A stretch of DNA of 17,340 nt. Source: Patescibacteria group bacterium (GTDB lineage: Bacteria > Patescibacteriota > Saccharimonadia > CAILAD01 > GCA-016700035). A program made the position numbers and the translations under genes. Below, piece by piece: positions 7,566-14,122 of the stretch. The stretch is taken from assembly GCA_030917125.1 (NCBI GenBank), contig JAUPVH010000019.1, forward strand, positions 1 through 17,340. Reading direction: 5' to 3'. A model generated the notes under the pieces. That model was not told where the DNA came from. It ran no database searches and worked only from the letters and a program-made list of their open reading frames with translations. The stretch's first letter is position 1. Every line of letters starts with the position of its first letter.

Positions 7566-9726
7566 AGCTCAAGAATCTGTAGCTATGAGTCAGATGAAGC
7601 GCTTCACGGATGATGAGCAGCGCAGTATTGAGCAGGCTTATCAGCTGGCTCGGAGGGCTCACGCTGGCCAGAAACGCAAGAGTGGGGAATCGTATATTGC
7701 TCATCCGGTTGCGGTAGCTCAAATTTTATATGCATGGCAGTTAGACGCCACCACGGTTGAGGCTGGTTTACTTCATGATGTCGTAGAAGACACTGATGTG
7801 GATCTTCCACAATTAGAAGAATCATTTGGCCAGGATGTTGCGCGGATAGTGGATGGAGTAACGAAAATAGGTCAGTTGCGTGAGAGTCGCGTGGAGCTGG
7901 AGAGTGCACGGTCTGTTGAGAACATCCGTAAACTATTAGTTGCGATGGCGAAAGATGTGCGGGTTATTTTGGTGAAACTCGCCGATCGTCTTCACAATAT
8001 GCGGACGCTAAAATCTCTGGCTCGCGATAAACAGCTGCGGATCGCGAGAGAGACGCTTGATGTATATGCGCCGATTGCTAACCGATTAGGTATGGGGGAT
8101 GTGAAGGCTGAGTTAGAAGATTTAGCTTTTGAGATACTGGAGCCAGAAAAATATCGCTTGCTTAAAAAAGAATCAGCACCAAAGGTTGCCCGGGCTAAGG
8201 CGGCATTGGAGGAGGTGGTTGCGGCACTGCGCAGTGAGCTAAAATCGCAAAACATTGCCGCAGAAATCGAATTTAGGATTAAGCATCTTTACAGCTTACA
8301 TCGAAAGCTTGCGAAGTATGATCATGATTTTACACGTATTCGAGATTTAATTGCCGTTCGCATTATCACCGACAGTTTAGAAGAATGTTATCGGGTGCTG
8401 GGCATTATACATAGTATGTACCCACCGCTACCGCATTATATTAAGGATTACATTGCCGTACCAAAACCAAATGGATATCAATCTATCCATACTACTGTGC
8501 TTGGAAATCAGGATATTTTTGAAGTGCAGATTCGCACGAAAGAAATGCATGAATATGCTGAGCACGGGTTGGCCGCTCACTTTCATTATGACGGACAGAA
8601 GAACACGCAAGCCTATGTGAGTGGTTCAGTACCCGCGCTCACAAAGAAGTATAAATGGATACAAAATTTACTCGATTGGCAAGAACAGCTTACTAATGAA
8701 AAGAATCTACAGGAGGGATTTAAGCTCGATTTGTTTAAAGAGCGCATTTTTGTATTCTCCCCAAAAGGCGATCTTTACGACCTACCGCGTGGCGCGACGC
8801 CAGTAGATTTTGCCTTTCAAGTTCATACACAATTAGGTCTTTCATGTCGCGGCGCAAAAGTGAATGATCGTATTGTGCCGCTTGATCAGCCTTTAGAGAA
8901 CCGTGACATTGTTGAGATTTTTGCTTTTTCTAAAGATCCCAAGCCAAGTCGAGATTGGCTGGGCTTTGTGGTAACCGCTAAGGCTCGTTCGCAAATTAAA
9001 AACTGGCTTTTGCTAGCTGATCGCTCGGCAGAAGAACAGCAGGGGCGTGATTTGGTTGATGAATATTTAATTCAGCATGGCCACGGGAAATGGCAGTCAT
9101 ATAAGCTCGGCTTGCGTAAGGATATCCTGAAACGCTTACGTCTTGAAGATGAGCCAAGTCTTTTTGTAGCTATTGGCGAGGGGACGTTGCAACCGAGTGA
9201 GGTATTAAGAGAGCTCATGTATAGGCCGGCCCTGATTCGCAAGCAGCCAACTTTGGTGACGAATTTAATGCGTCGGGCACGTACGGCCCGTCCGGTGCCA
9301 CTGATCCCTGGAATCGAGCGGCAACATGTGTCTCGGGCTGGCTGCTGTGCTCCTCGTTATCCAGAACACATCGTAGGCTTCGTGAGCCGTATGGGCGTTT
9401 TCCGTATCCATTTAGAAAACTGCCCAGAAATTGCTACCCAGCGCGAACGATGCGTGCCGGCCTATTGGTACTATGATTCTTCAGATCGAATACGAGTTCA
9501 GGGGGATATGCAGATGACAGCGGGGATATTGCGAGCGATATCACAGCATCTTCATGCCTATGACGCGCATGCTAATTCTCTAAAAGAGACATTGCAGGAT
9601 GATACAGTGCAGTTTGATGTTCTCTTGTCACTCGTGCGAATGGACAAGTTGACGTCGCTGGTGCGGGCATTGCGGCGTGTACCTGGTGTCACATCGGTTG
9701 AGCACACGGTTCATTCTCGCCGTTAG
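7555..9726 (+). CDS. rel: Bifunctional (p)ppGpp synthetase/hydrolase, RelA/SpoT family
   Basis: This protein makes and degrades (p)ppGpp, the alarmone of the stringent response. The 723-residue protein is full length. The N-terminal HD hydrolase domain keeps the metal-binding residues: H50 (YIAHPVAVA), H74-D75 (LLHDVVEDT) and D144 (VKLADRLHNMRTL). The synthetase domain shows IRDLIAVRI, KPNGYQSIHTTV and FEVQIRTKEMHEYAEHGLAA. The TGS domain begins RIFVFSPKGDLYDLPRGATP. A zinc-finger-like segment has the CC pair C597-C598 and a later HLENC, and the C-terminus looks like an ACT domain. Both catalytic halves appear intact, so it is likely bifunctional (Rel type). The ATG at 7555 has a GAGGGAG (7541-7547) 7 nt upstream; methionines at 7585 and 7594 are less likely starts. 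It overlaps recJ by 11 nt and is probably co-transcribed with it. Confidence 0.95.
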   Translation: MATKAQESVAMSQMKRFTDDEQRSIEQAYQLARRAHAGQKRKSGESYIAHPVAVAQILYAWQLDATTVEAGLLHDVVEDTDVDLPQLEESFGQDVARIVDGVTKIGQLRESRVELESARSVENIRKLLVAMAKDVRVILVKLADRLHNMRTLKSLARDKQLRIARETLDVYAPIANRLGMGDVKAELEDLAFEILEPEKYRLLKKESAPKVARAKAALEEVVAALRSELKSQNIAAEIEFRIKHLYSLHRKLAKYDHDFTRIRDLIAVRIITDSLEECYRVLGIIHSMYPPLPHYIKDYIAVPKPNGYQSIHTTVLGNQDIFEVQIRTKEMHEYAEHGLAAHFHYDGQKNTQAYVSGSVPALTKKYKWIQNLLDWQEQLTNEKNLQEGFKLDLFKERIFVFSPKGDLYDLPRGATPVDFAFQVHTQLGLSCRGAKVNDRIVPLDQPLENRDIVEIFAFSKDPKPSRDWLGFVVTAKARSQIKNWLLLADRSAEEQQGRDLVDEYLIQHGHGKWQSYKLGLRKDILKRLRLEDEPSLFVAIGEGTLQPSEVLRELMYRPALIRKQPTLVTNLMRRARTARPVPLIPGIERQHVSRAGCCAPRYPEHIVGFVSRMGVFRIHLENCPEIATQRERCVPAYWYYDSSDRIRVQGDMQMTAGILRAISQHLHAYDAHANSLKETLQDDTVQFDVLLSLVRMDKLTSLVRALRRVPGVTSVEHTVHSRR

Positions 9727-9730
9727 AGTC

Positions 9731-9759
9731 TTGTATTTCAGTCTGTTATCTGGTATTAT
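9731..9759 (+). promoter_or_regulatory. Strong promoter of rpsU with extended -10, predicting a leaderless mRNA
   Basis: TTGTAT (9731-9736) and TATTAT (9754-9759) are exactly 17 nt apart, and TGG directly before the -10 makes it an extended -10. Only 8 nt separate the -10 from the rpsU ATG (9768), so the transcript should start at or within 2-3 nt of the start codon. No Shine-Dalgarno is present. The promoter sits in the 41-nt gap after rel and probably drives the genes through map. Confidence 0.65.
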
Positions 9760-9767
9760 CAAGGTCT

Positions 9768-9980
9768 ATGTTACAAGTTGAACGCAAAGAAGAAGAGTCA
9801 TTAGAAAGCCTCATCCGACGCTTTAATAAGAAGGTTACTCAGTCAGGACTGATGACGGCTGCACGTCGTAAGAAGTTTTTTGAAAAGCCTCTTACTAAGC
9901 GCGCTGAGCGTGAAATCGCAATTCGTAAGCGTATTCGCAAAGAGCAAAAAACTCGCGAAGCTTTCGCAATTCGAGGCTAA
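9768..9980 (+). CDS. rpsU: 30S ribosomal protein S21
   Basis: bS21 binds near the anti-Shine-Dalgarno end of 16S rRNA in the small subunit and aids initiation. The 70-residue, very basic protein shows the family pattern: a short acidic start (VERKEEESLESLIRRFNKKV), then a long Arg/Lys-rich helix containing RRKKFFEKPLTKRAERE. Length is normal. It heads the operon rpsU-yqeY-ybeY-dgkA-adk-map; the S21-YqeY adjacency is widespread in bacteria. The start codon lies 8 nt after a clear -10 box and has no Shine-Dalgarno, so it is likely translated from a leaderless mRNA. That is noteworthy because S21 itself sits at the anti-Shine-Dalgarno region. Confidence 0.93.
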   Translation: MLQVERKEEESLESLIRRFNKKVTQSGLMTAARRKKFFEKPLTKRAEREIAIRKRIRKEQKTREAFAIRG

Positions 9981-9987
9981 ATAACCT

Positions 9988-10437
9988 ATGAACCTGGAGC
10001 AAACTCTCGAAGCCGACTTGCTAGAAGCAATGAAAGCTCGCGATGAGATTCGCGTCCAGGTTTTGCGTTTGGTTAAGTCTGCACTTAAGAACCAATCTAT
10101 TGAAGTGAAGGGTGAACTAACGCCGCAGCAAATGCTGGCTGTTCTGCAAAAAGAGGCTAAAAAGCGACAAGACTCAATCACACAATACCAGGCTGCTGGT
10201 CGTGATGATCTTGTTCGACAAGAGCAGGCTGAACTAGAAATTTTAGACACGTATTTGCCTGAGCAGGCGAGTGATGAGGAAATTCGCGCTGCGGTACAGG
10301 CTGCAGTGAAGGAAGTGGGTGCGAGTCCTGCTGCTATGGGGCAGGTGATTGCGCGCGTGCGTGAACAATTTTCTGGAGCTGTTGATGGTGCTGCTCTCGC
10401 AGCGATGGTTCGCGAAGAACTTCAAAAATCTTCATGA
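9988..10437 (+). CDS. yqeY: GatB/YqeY domain-containing protein
   Basis: YqeY proteins resemble the C-terminal tail domain of GatB, the tRNA-dependent amidotransferase subunit that contacts tRNA. The stand-alone protein probably touches tRNA or related RNA, but its role is unproven. The 149 residues match the family: an N-terminal helical domain starting MNLEQTLEADLLEAMKARDE, the RVQVLRLVKSALKN helix, YQAAGRDDLVRQEQAELEIL, and LDTYLPEQASDEEIRAAVQA before a small C-terminal domain with AMGQVIARVREQFSGAVDGA. It starts 7 nt after rpsU with no Shine-Dalgarno, and its stop overlaps the ybeY start (ATGA, 10434-10437). Confidence 0.92.
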   Translation: MNLEQTLEADLLEAMKARDEIRVQVLRLVKSALKNQSIEVKGELTPQQMLAVLQKEAKKRQDSITQYQAAGRDDLVRQEQAELEILDTYLPEQASDEEIRAAVQAAVKEVGASPAAMGQVIARVREQFSGAVDGAALAAMVREELQKSS

Positions 10438-10898
10438 AACTCCAGCTACATATCCCGACGGATACGCCAGAAGAGATACGCGATGCAGATTTTGAATCGC
10501 TTTTTTTAGGCTGGGTACAACATAATCAGCCAAATTTATCCGGGGTGGTACTTTTGCAGTTTGTAGGGCGAGCTGCAATGCAGGAATTGGCGCATGTCCA
10601 TCAGGGCAAAAATGAGGCAACCGATGTTCTATCTTTTACGTATGATCCGCCTCTTGCCGATCAGACTGGCGAGATCGTATGTGGTGAGATTATTATCTGT
10701 ATGGATGTGGCGCGAGAAAATGCTCAAAAACTACAAGCCTCAATGCAGTTGGAGTGCGCAACGCTGTTCGTGCATGGGCTTTTACATCTTACAGGGCTTG
10801 ATCACGCTACTCCGGAGGATAGGCGGCAGTTTGAAGAGGAGACGCGTGTTATTATGGAGGTAGGAGGGCTGACACCAGTATCATTATGGTTGGATTAG
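10434..10898 (+). CDS. ybeY: Endoribonuclease YbeY (rRNA maturation factor)
   Basis: YbeY is a zinc-dependent endoribonuclease needed for 16S rRNA 3'-end maturation and ribosome quality control. The 154-residue protein carries the signature HGLLHLTGLDH, whose zinc ligands are H114, H118 and H124. Upstream it has the conserved NEATDVLSFTYD (60-71) and GEIVCGEIIICMDVA segments. The length is typical. It is translationally coupled on both sides: a 4-nt ATGA overlap with yqeY and a 13-nt overlap with dgkA. The ybeY-dgkA adjacency is classic in Gram-positive bacteria and neighbouring phyla, which supports both calls. Confidence 0.95.
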   Translation: MKLQLHIPTDTPEEIRDADFESLFLGWVQHNQPNLSGVVLLQFVGRAAMQELAHVHQGKNEATDVLSFTYDPPLADQTGEIVCGEIIICMDVARENAQKLQASMQLECATLFVHGLLHLTGLDHATPEDRRQFEEETRVIMEVGGLTPVSLWLD

Positions 10899-11245
10899 CA
10901 AGTTTTCGTCACGCCGTACGCGGCCTACGCTTAGTTGTCTCAAGAGAGAGAAATGCAAAAATTCATGTCGGTGCGGCAGCTTTAGCGCTGGTGACAGCTT
11001 TTATGCTACGCATAACCTGGCTTGAGCTGGCGCTTGTCATTGCGATGATTGCATTAGTATTTTTTGCTGAAATAGTGAACACCGCAATCGAGAAGTCGCT
11101 CGACACGATGGCGACAGAAAATCATCAGGTAGTAAAAGTGGTTAAAGATATGACGGCAGGTGGCGTATTAGTTACCGCCATAGCAGCAGTGTTTGTGGCT
11201 GGCTGTATTTATGTCCCGGCTGTCGCGAGGCTTGTGGGTTCATGA
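10886..11245 (+). CDS. dgkA: Diacylglycerol kinase family protein, probably undecaprenol kinase
   Basis: Members of this small integral-membrane kinase family phosphorylate diacylglycerol or, in Gram-positive-type bacteria, undecaprenol. The latter regenerates the lipid carrier for cell-wall synthesis. The 119-residue protein has ERNAKIH (21-27), three predicted membrane helices (about 29-45, 47-64, 91-110), the catalytic motif AEIVNTAIEKSLD (61-73) and KDMTAGGVL (87-95). These are all hallmark DgkA positions. The pairing with ybeY favours the undecaprenol-kinase type, but substrate cannot be read from sequence alone. It starts inside ybeY (13-nt overlap) and its stop overlaps the adk start (ATGA, 11242-11245). 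Confidence 0.92.
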   Translation: MVGLASFRHAVRGLRLVVSRERNAKIHVGAAALALVTAFMLRITWLELALVIAMIALVFFAEIVNTAIEKSLDTMATENHQVVKVVKDMTAGGVLVTAIAAVFVAGCIYVPAVARLVGS

Positions 11246-11784
11246 TTATTTTGTTTGGTAAGCCAGGTGCAGGCAAGGGTACGCAAGCAGACCTTTTAGT
11301 TAAAGAGGAGCACTATGTTCTGGTTGGAGCTGGAGAGCTCTTGCGCACTGAGGCTGAGCATAATCCGGCTTTAGCAGAAGCAATGAACGCCGGTAAGCTT
11401 GTTGGTGGTGAAATTCTTTGCCCGCTTATTCAAAAACAGCTCGAAAGCTTTGGGCACAAGCGAATTATTTTGGATGGGTTTCCACGAGATAGTGTGCAAG
11501 CACAGTGGCTTAAGGGGCAGTTAGAGCAGAATCCGCCAGAGAGAATTGATTTAGTGATTCTTGAAATTAGTGACGACGAAGTTCTGGATAGACTTGCCAG
11601 ACGTGGACGAGCTGATGATACGGCGGCAGCTATACAGACCCGCATTGATATTTATAATAATGAAGTAACGAAGGCCATAGAGTTGCTAGGTGAGGCTGCG
11701 AATGTTTATCGTGTTGACGGAACTGGCTCTGTCGATGAAGTGCATGGCCGGGTTATACAGGTGCTTAATGGGAGTACAGCATGA
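11242..11784 (+). CDS. adk: Adenylate kinase (short form, reduced LID)
   Basis: Adenylate kinase converts ATP + AMP to 2 ADP in the cytoplasm. The 180-residue protein has the P-loop GKPGAGKGT (6-14), the NMP-binding region, the DGFPRD motif (78-83) and RRGRADDTAAAIQTRIDIYN (120-139). The last motif keeps the catalytic arginines but has only a short loop where long-form enzymes carry a zinc-binding LID of about 30 residues. GKPGAGKGT departs slightly from the usual GPPGAGKGT. The gene lies directly before map, as in the ribosomal-protein operons of many bacteria, but here it is in a ybeY-dgkA cassette instead. It overlaps dgkA and map by 4 nt each. Confidence 0.94.
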   Translation: MIILFGKPGAGKGTQADLLVKEEHYVLVGAGELLRTEAEHNPALAEAMNAGKLVGGEILCPLIQKQLESFGHKRIILDGFPRDSVQAQWLKGQLEQNPPERIDLVILEISDDEVLDRLARRGRADDTAAAIQTRIDIYNNEVTKAIELLGEAANVYRVDGTGSVDEVHGRVIQVLNGSTA

Positions 11785-12539
11785 AAACACAGGTGAAGAC
11801 TGCTGAAGAAATTCGTGGAATGCGAGCGAGCGGCAAAATTTTAGCAACAATTCTAGCAGAGCTCATGGATCAAGCGCGAGTTGGCATGCAAACCAAAGAG
11901 ATTGATCAGTTGGCTCGTACATTACTCGAAAAACATAATGCCGAAGCTGCCTTTTTGGGATATCAAGGCTTTCCAGGGGCTATCTGTATTTCGATTAATG
12001 ATGAGATCGCTCACGGTATACCTGGAGATCGGGTGATGGAGACCGGTGATTTAGTGCATTTTGACTTCGGAGTTCGCTATCAGGGCATGATAACAGATGC
12101 TGGTAGGAGCTTTGTTCTGGGAGCAAAGCCAACCGAAGATCAAGCCCGTCTACTCACAGGAACTCAAAAGGCGCTTGATGCTGCGATTGCACTAGTTCAA
12201 GACGGTGTGAGGATAGGTGATTTGGGTGCAGCGGTCGAAGCAACCTGTGATAGGTATGACTTAAAGATTGTCTACGAACTCTGCGGGCATGGAGTTGGAC
12301 ATACCGTGCACGAGGAGCCAACCATTATGAATTATGGAATGCAGGGAACCGGCGAGCGATTAAAGGCAGGTTGGACCGTTGCTCTAGAGCCAAATGTTTC
12401 GTTGGGCAGCCATGATATGTACTTGGCCGATAATGGTTGGACGTGGATAACGAAGGATGGTTCATTGGCTGCACAATTTGAGCATACTGTGCTTATTACA
12501 GATACAGGTGTAGAAGTTTTGACCAAAATTAATGATTGA
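11781..12539 (+). CDS. map: Type I methionine aminopeptidase
   Basis: MetAP removes the initiator methionine from nascent proteins and acts at the ribosome exit. The 252-residue protein is full length. The five metal ligands fall at the expected spacing: D95 (VHFDFG), D106 (MITDAG), H170 (CGHGVG), E203 (ALEPN) and E234 (QFEHT). The substrate-contacting H78 (IAHGIP) and H177 (TVHEEP) are also kept. There is no N-terminal zinc or SH3-like extension, so it belongs to the simple type Ia class. It starts in an ATGA overlap with adk, with GGGAG 7 nt upstream. It appears to close the operon, since an AT-rich hairpin with a run of seven T follows its TGA. Confidence 0.95.
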   Translation: MKTQVKTAEEIRGMRASGKILATILAELMDQARVGMQTKEIDQLARTLLEKHNAEAAFLGYQGFPGAICISINDEIAHGIPGDRVMETGDLVHFDFGVRYQGMITDAGRSFVLGAKPTEDQARLLTGTQKALDAAIALVQDGVRIGDLGAAVEATCDRYDLKIVYELCGHGVGHTVHEEPTIMNYGMQGTGERLKAGWTVALEPNVSLGSHDMYLADNGWTWITKDGSLAAQFEHTVLITDTGVEVLTKIND

Positions 12540-12540
12540 T

Positions 12541-12566
12541 TGAATAAAAAATATATTCATTTTTTT
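12541..12566 (+). terminator. Probable AT-rich Rho-independent terminator after map
   Basis: TGAATA (12541-12546) pairs with TATTCA (12554-12559) across a 7-nt loop and is followed by seven T (12560-12566). The stem is short and weak, but position (just after the map stop, before the ftsA promoter) and the T-tract fit a terminator. Confidence 0.45.
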
Positions 12567-12580
12567 ATCGTATACATAAT

Positions 12581-12618
12581 TTGCACTTTCTCAACATACT
12601 AGTATACAATTTTTGTAT
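12581..12618 (+). promoter_or_regulatory. ftsA promoter with an overlapping palindrome
   Basis: TTGCAC (12581-12586) and TACAAT (12605-12610) are 18 nt apart and make a plausible sigma70-type promoter, with transcription starting near 12617. ATACAA (12604-12609) and TTGTAT (12613-12618) form a perfect 6-bp inverted repeat around TTT, covering the -10 box and start site, where a repressor could act. Confidence 0.5.
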
Positions 12619-12656
12619 GCAAGATTATCTTTTTGAAAATCCTCAAGGCTCAGCAT

Positions 12657-13898
12657 ATGGCAGCTAAGCGTGAAGCTACGTATGTTGGCCTGGATATTGG
12701 TACTACCAAGGTTGCTTGTGTAGTTGGGGTTGCTCAGCCCGATAGGCCAGATGTTTCGATTATGGGTCTGGGGTCTGCGCCTACGTCTGGAGTGAAGCGT
12801 GGTGTCGTGGTTGATCTTGAAGATACCGTAAGTGCGGTTACGGCCGCCCTAGAGGAGGCTGAACGAATGAGCGGTACAGTCATTGAGCGCGTGACGGTAT
12901 CGGTTGATGGTAGTCATATTCAAAGCCTCAATTCGCGTGGAGTTATCGCGGTAAGCCGGGCTGATAAGCAAATTAGTCGTGAGGATATGGCGCGAGCTGA
13001 AGATGCCGCCGCCGCCCTTTCGCTTGATGCAAATCGAGAAATCCTCCGGGTTATACCGCGCTCCTACATTGTTGATGGGCAGGGCAGTATTGTAGATCCT
13101 TATGGCATGACGGGAGTCCGGTTGGAAATAGATACCCATGTTATCACTGCATCTATTCCGGCCATGAAGAATCTAGATGACGCAGTCCATCGTGCTGGAA
13201 TTGTCTCGAATGGGTATATTATTACGCCACTTGCTTCAGCTCGAGCCTGCCTCACCAAGCGTCAAAAAGAGCTTGGGGTTGCAGTTATTGATATTGGAGC
13301 AGAAACAACTGGTGTGGCGATTTTTGAAGATGGGAAAATCAGTTACACCAGTATTATTCCGATTGGAAGCAATCATATTACGAAAGACTTAAGCCATGCA
13401 TTACGTACAACTCTCGATACGGCCGAGAAAATAAAGTGCCAATTTGGGGTTGCGCAAAAGCCGAAGCCAAAGGATGCCACCAAGCACGATTTATCAGATA
13501 TCGGTATTCGAGGGACGCTCTTAGCACGGGAGCTCGATACAATCGTGGAGGCTCGTCTGTCTGAGTTCTGTGATGTTCTGCGTAAAGAAGTGGAAAAAGC
13601 TGAGGGCGGTGCTGCCATGCTGGCGAGCGGAGTTGTACTCACGGGCGGTGGCTCTAAATTAGATAAACTTCCAGAGTTTATGGAGCAACAGCTTAAGCTG
13701 CCGGTGACTTTAGGTCAAGCCCGTTCTATCAGTGGCATTATTGATCGTGTTAAAGACCCGGCGTATGCAACCGCAATTGGATTGATGTTGGAAGATCTCG
13801 AAAAGCCCCAAGCCCCTAATACGATTAATGATAAAATTGGCCAAGCCTTTGGGAAAGTGCGCTCAATTGTGAAGGGTTTTATGCCCCGTTCTTCATAA
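12657..13898 (+). CDS. ftsA: Cell division protein FtsA
   Basis: FtsA is the actin-like protein that tethers FtsZ filaments to the membrane and recruits later division proteins. The 413-residue protein has the phosphate-1 motif VGLDIGTTKVACVVG (from residue 10). The SHS2/1C subdomain contains RSYIVDGQGSIVDPYGMTG. Phosphate-2 is VIDIGAETTGVAIF and the adenosine motif is LTGGGSKLDKLPEF. The C-terminal tail (FGKVRSIVKGFMPRSS) resembles the usual amphipathic membrane-targeting helix. A TTG at 12633 could add eight residues, but ATG 12657 places the start a conserved distance from the phosphate-1 motif. The ribosome binding site is poor (AAGG 10-13 nt upstream). ftsZ lies 224 nt downstream under its own promoter, so the two division genes can be controlled separately. 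Confidence 0.94.
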   Translation: MAAKREATYVGLDIGTTKVACVVGVAQPDRPDVSIMGLGSAPTSGVKRGVVVDLEDTVSAVTAALEEAERMSGTVIERVTVSVDGSHIQSLNSRGVIAVSRADKQISREDMARAEDAAAALSLDANREILRVIPRSYIVDGQGSIVDPYGMTGVRLEIDTHVITASIPAMKNLDDAVHRAGIVSNGYIITPLASARACLTKRQKELGVAVIDIGAETTGVAIFEDGKISYTSIIPIGSNHITKDLSHALRTTLDTAEKIKCQFGVAQKPKPKDATKHDLSDIGIRGTLLARELDTIVEARLSEFCDVLRKEVEKAEGGAAMLASGVVLTGGGSKLDKLPEFMEQQLKLPVTLGQARSISGIIDRVKDPAYATAIGLMLEDLEKPQAPNTINDKIGQAFGKVRSIVKGFMPRSS

Positions 13899-13902
13899 TT
13901 TT

Positions 13903-13919
13903 ACTCGAGAAAATCGAGT
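13903..13919 (+). repeat. Perfect 6-bp inverted repeat after ftsA
   Basis: ACTCGA (13903-13908) and TCGAGT (13914-13919) flank the loop GAAAA, 4 nt after the ftsA stop. The RNA would form a neat hairpin, but no T-tract follows on either strand, so it is not a canonical intrinsic terminator. It may protect the mRNA 3' end or slow RNA polymerase. Confidence 0.35.
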
Positions 13920-13986
13920 CAAACACTAAAAATACTCACAGTAATGAACCTAAAAACTACTCAATAAACATAACGAAATATATCGA

Positions 13987-14051
13987 ACACAATATTTGAC
14001 TTTGTGTGAACACAGCATTTATACTGTGGGCAAGTGTGAAACTACTTCACA
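13987..14051 (+). promoter_or_regulatory. ftsZ promoter embedded in clustered TGTG/CACA inverted repeats
   Basis: TTGACT (13996-14001) and TATACT (14020-14025), 18 nt apart, form the best -35/-10 pair in the window; transcription should start near 14032. Four inverted repeats surround it. ACACAA/TTGTGT (13987-14007, spacer 9) is centred on the -35. TGTGTGAACACA (14003-14014) lies between the boxes. CACAG/CTGTG (14011-14028) brackets the -10. TGTGAA/TTCACA (14035-14051) lies just after the start site and could fold in the RNA. TGTGAA occurs at 14005 and 14035, 30 bp apart. Repressor or activator binding is inferred. Confidence 0.6.
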
Positions 14052-14059
14052 AGTAATAT

Positions 14060-14122
14060 ATGGGTGTGGCAAGGATTGGTGGTGTGGGCCACCGAATCAC
14101 GCAATGTAAGGAAGGGTGCTAA
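14060..14122 (+). other. ftsZ leader: 20-codon upstream ORF, hairpin and strong Shine-Dalgarno
   Basis: ATG at 14060 opens 20 codons (MGVARIGGVGHRITQCKEGC) ending with TAA at 14120-14122, directly adjacent to the ftsZ ATG and in the same frame. Inside it lies a hairpin: GATTGGTGG (14074-14082) pairs with CCACCGAATC (14089-14098) with one bulged G and a six-base loop. The ftsZ Shine-Dalgarno AAGGAAGG (14108-14115) is 7 nt before the ATG. The short ORF has no Shine-Dalgarno of its own, so translation is uncertain; the hairpin and the ftsZ ribosome binding site are well supported. Confidence 0.4.

Noticed and set aside
13987..14028. NrdR boxes in the ftsZ promoter
   Set aside because: The first half, ACACAATATTT, fits the consensus start, but GTGT does not fall at the required 8-nt spacing and no second box at a helical phase is found.
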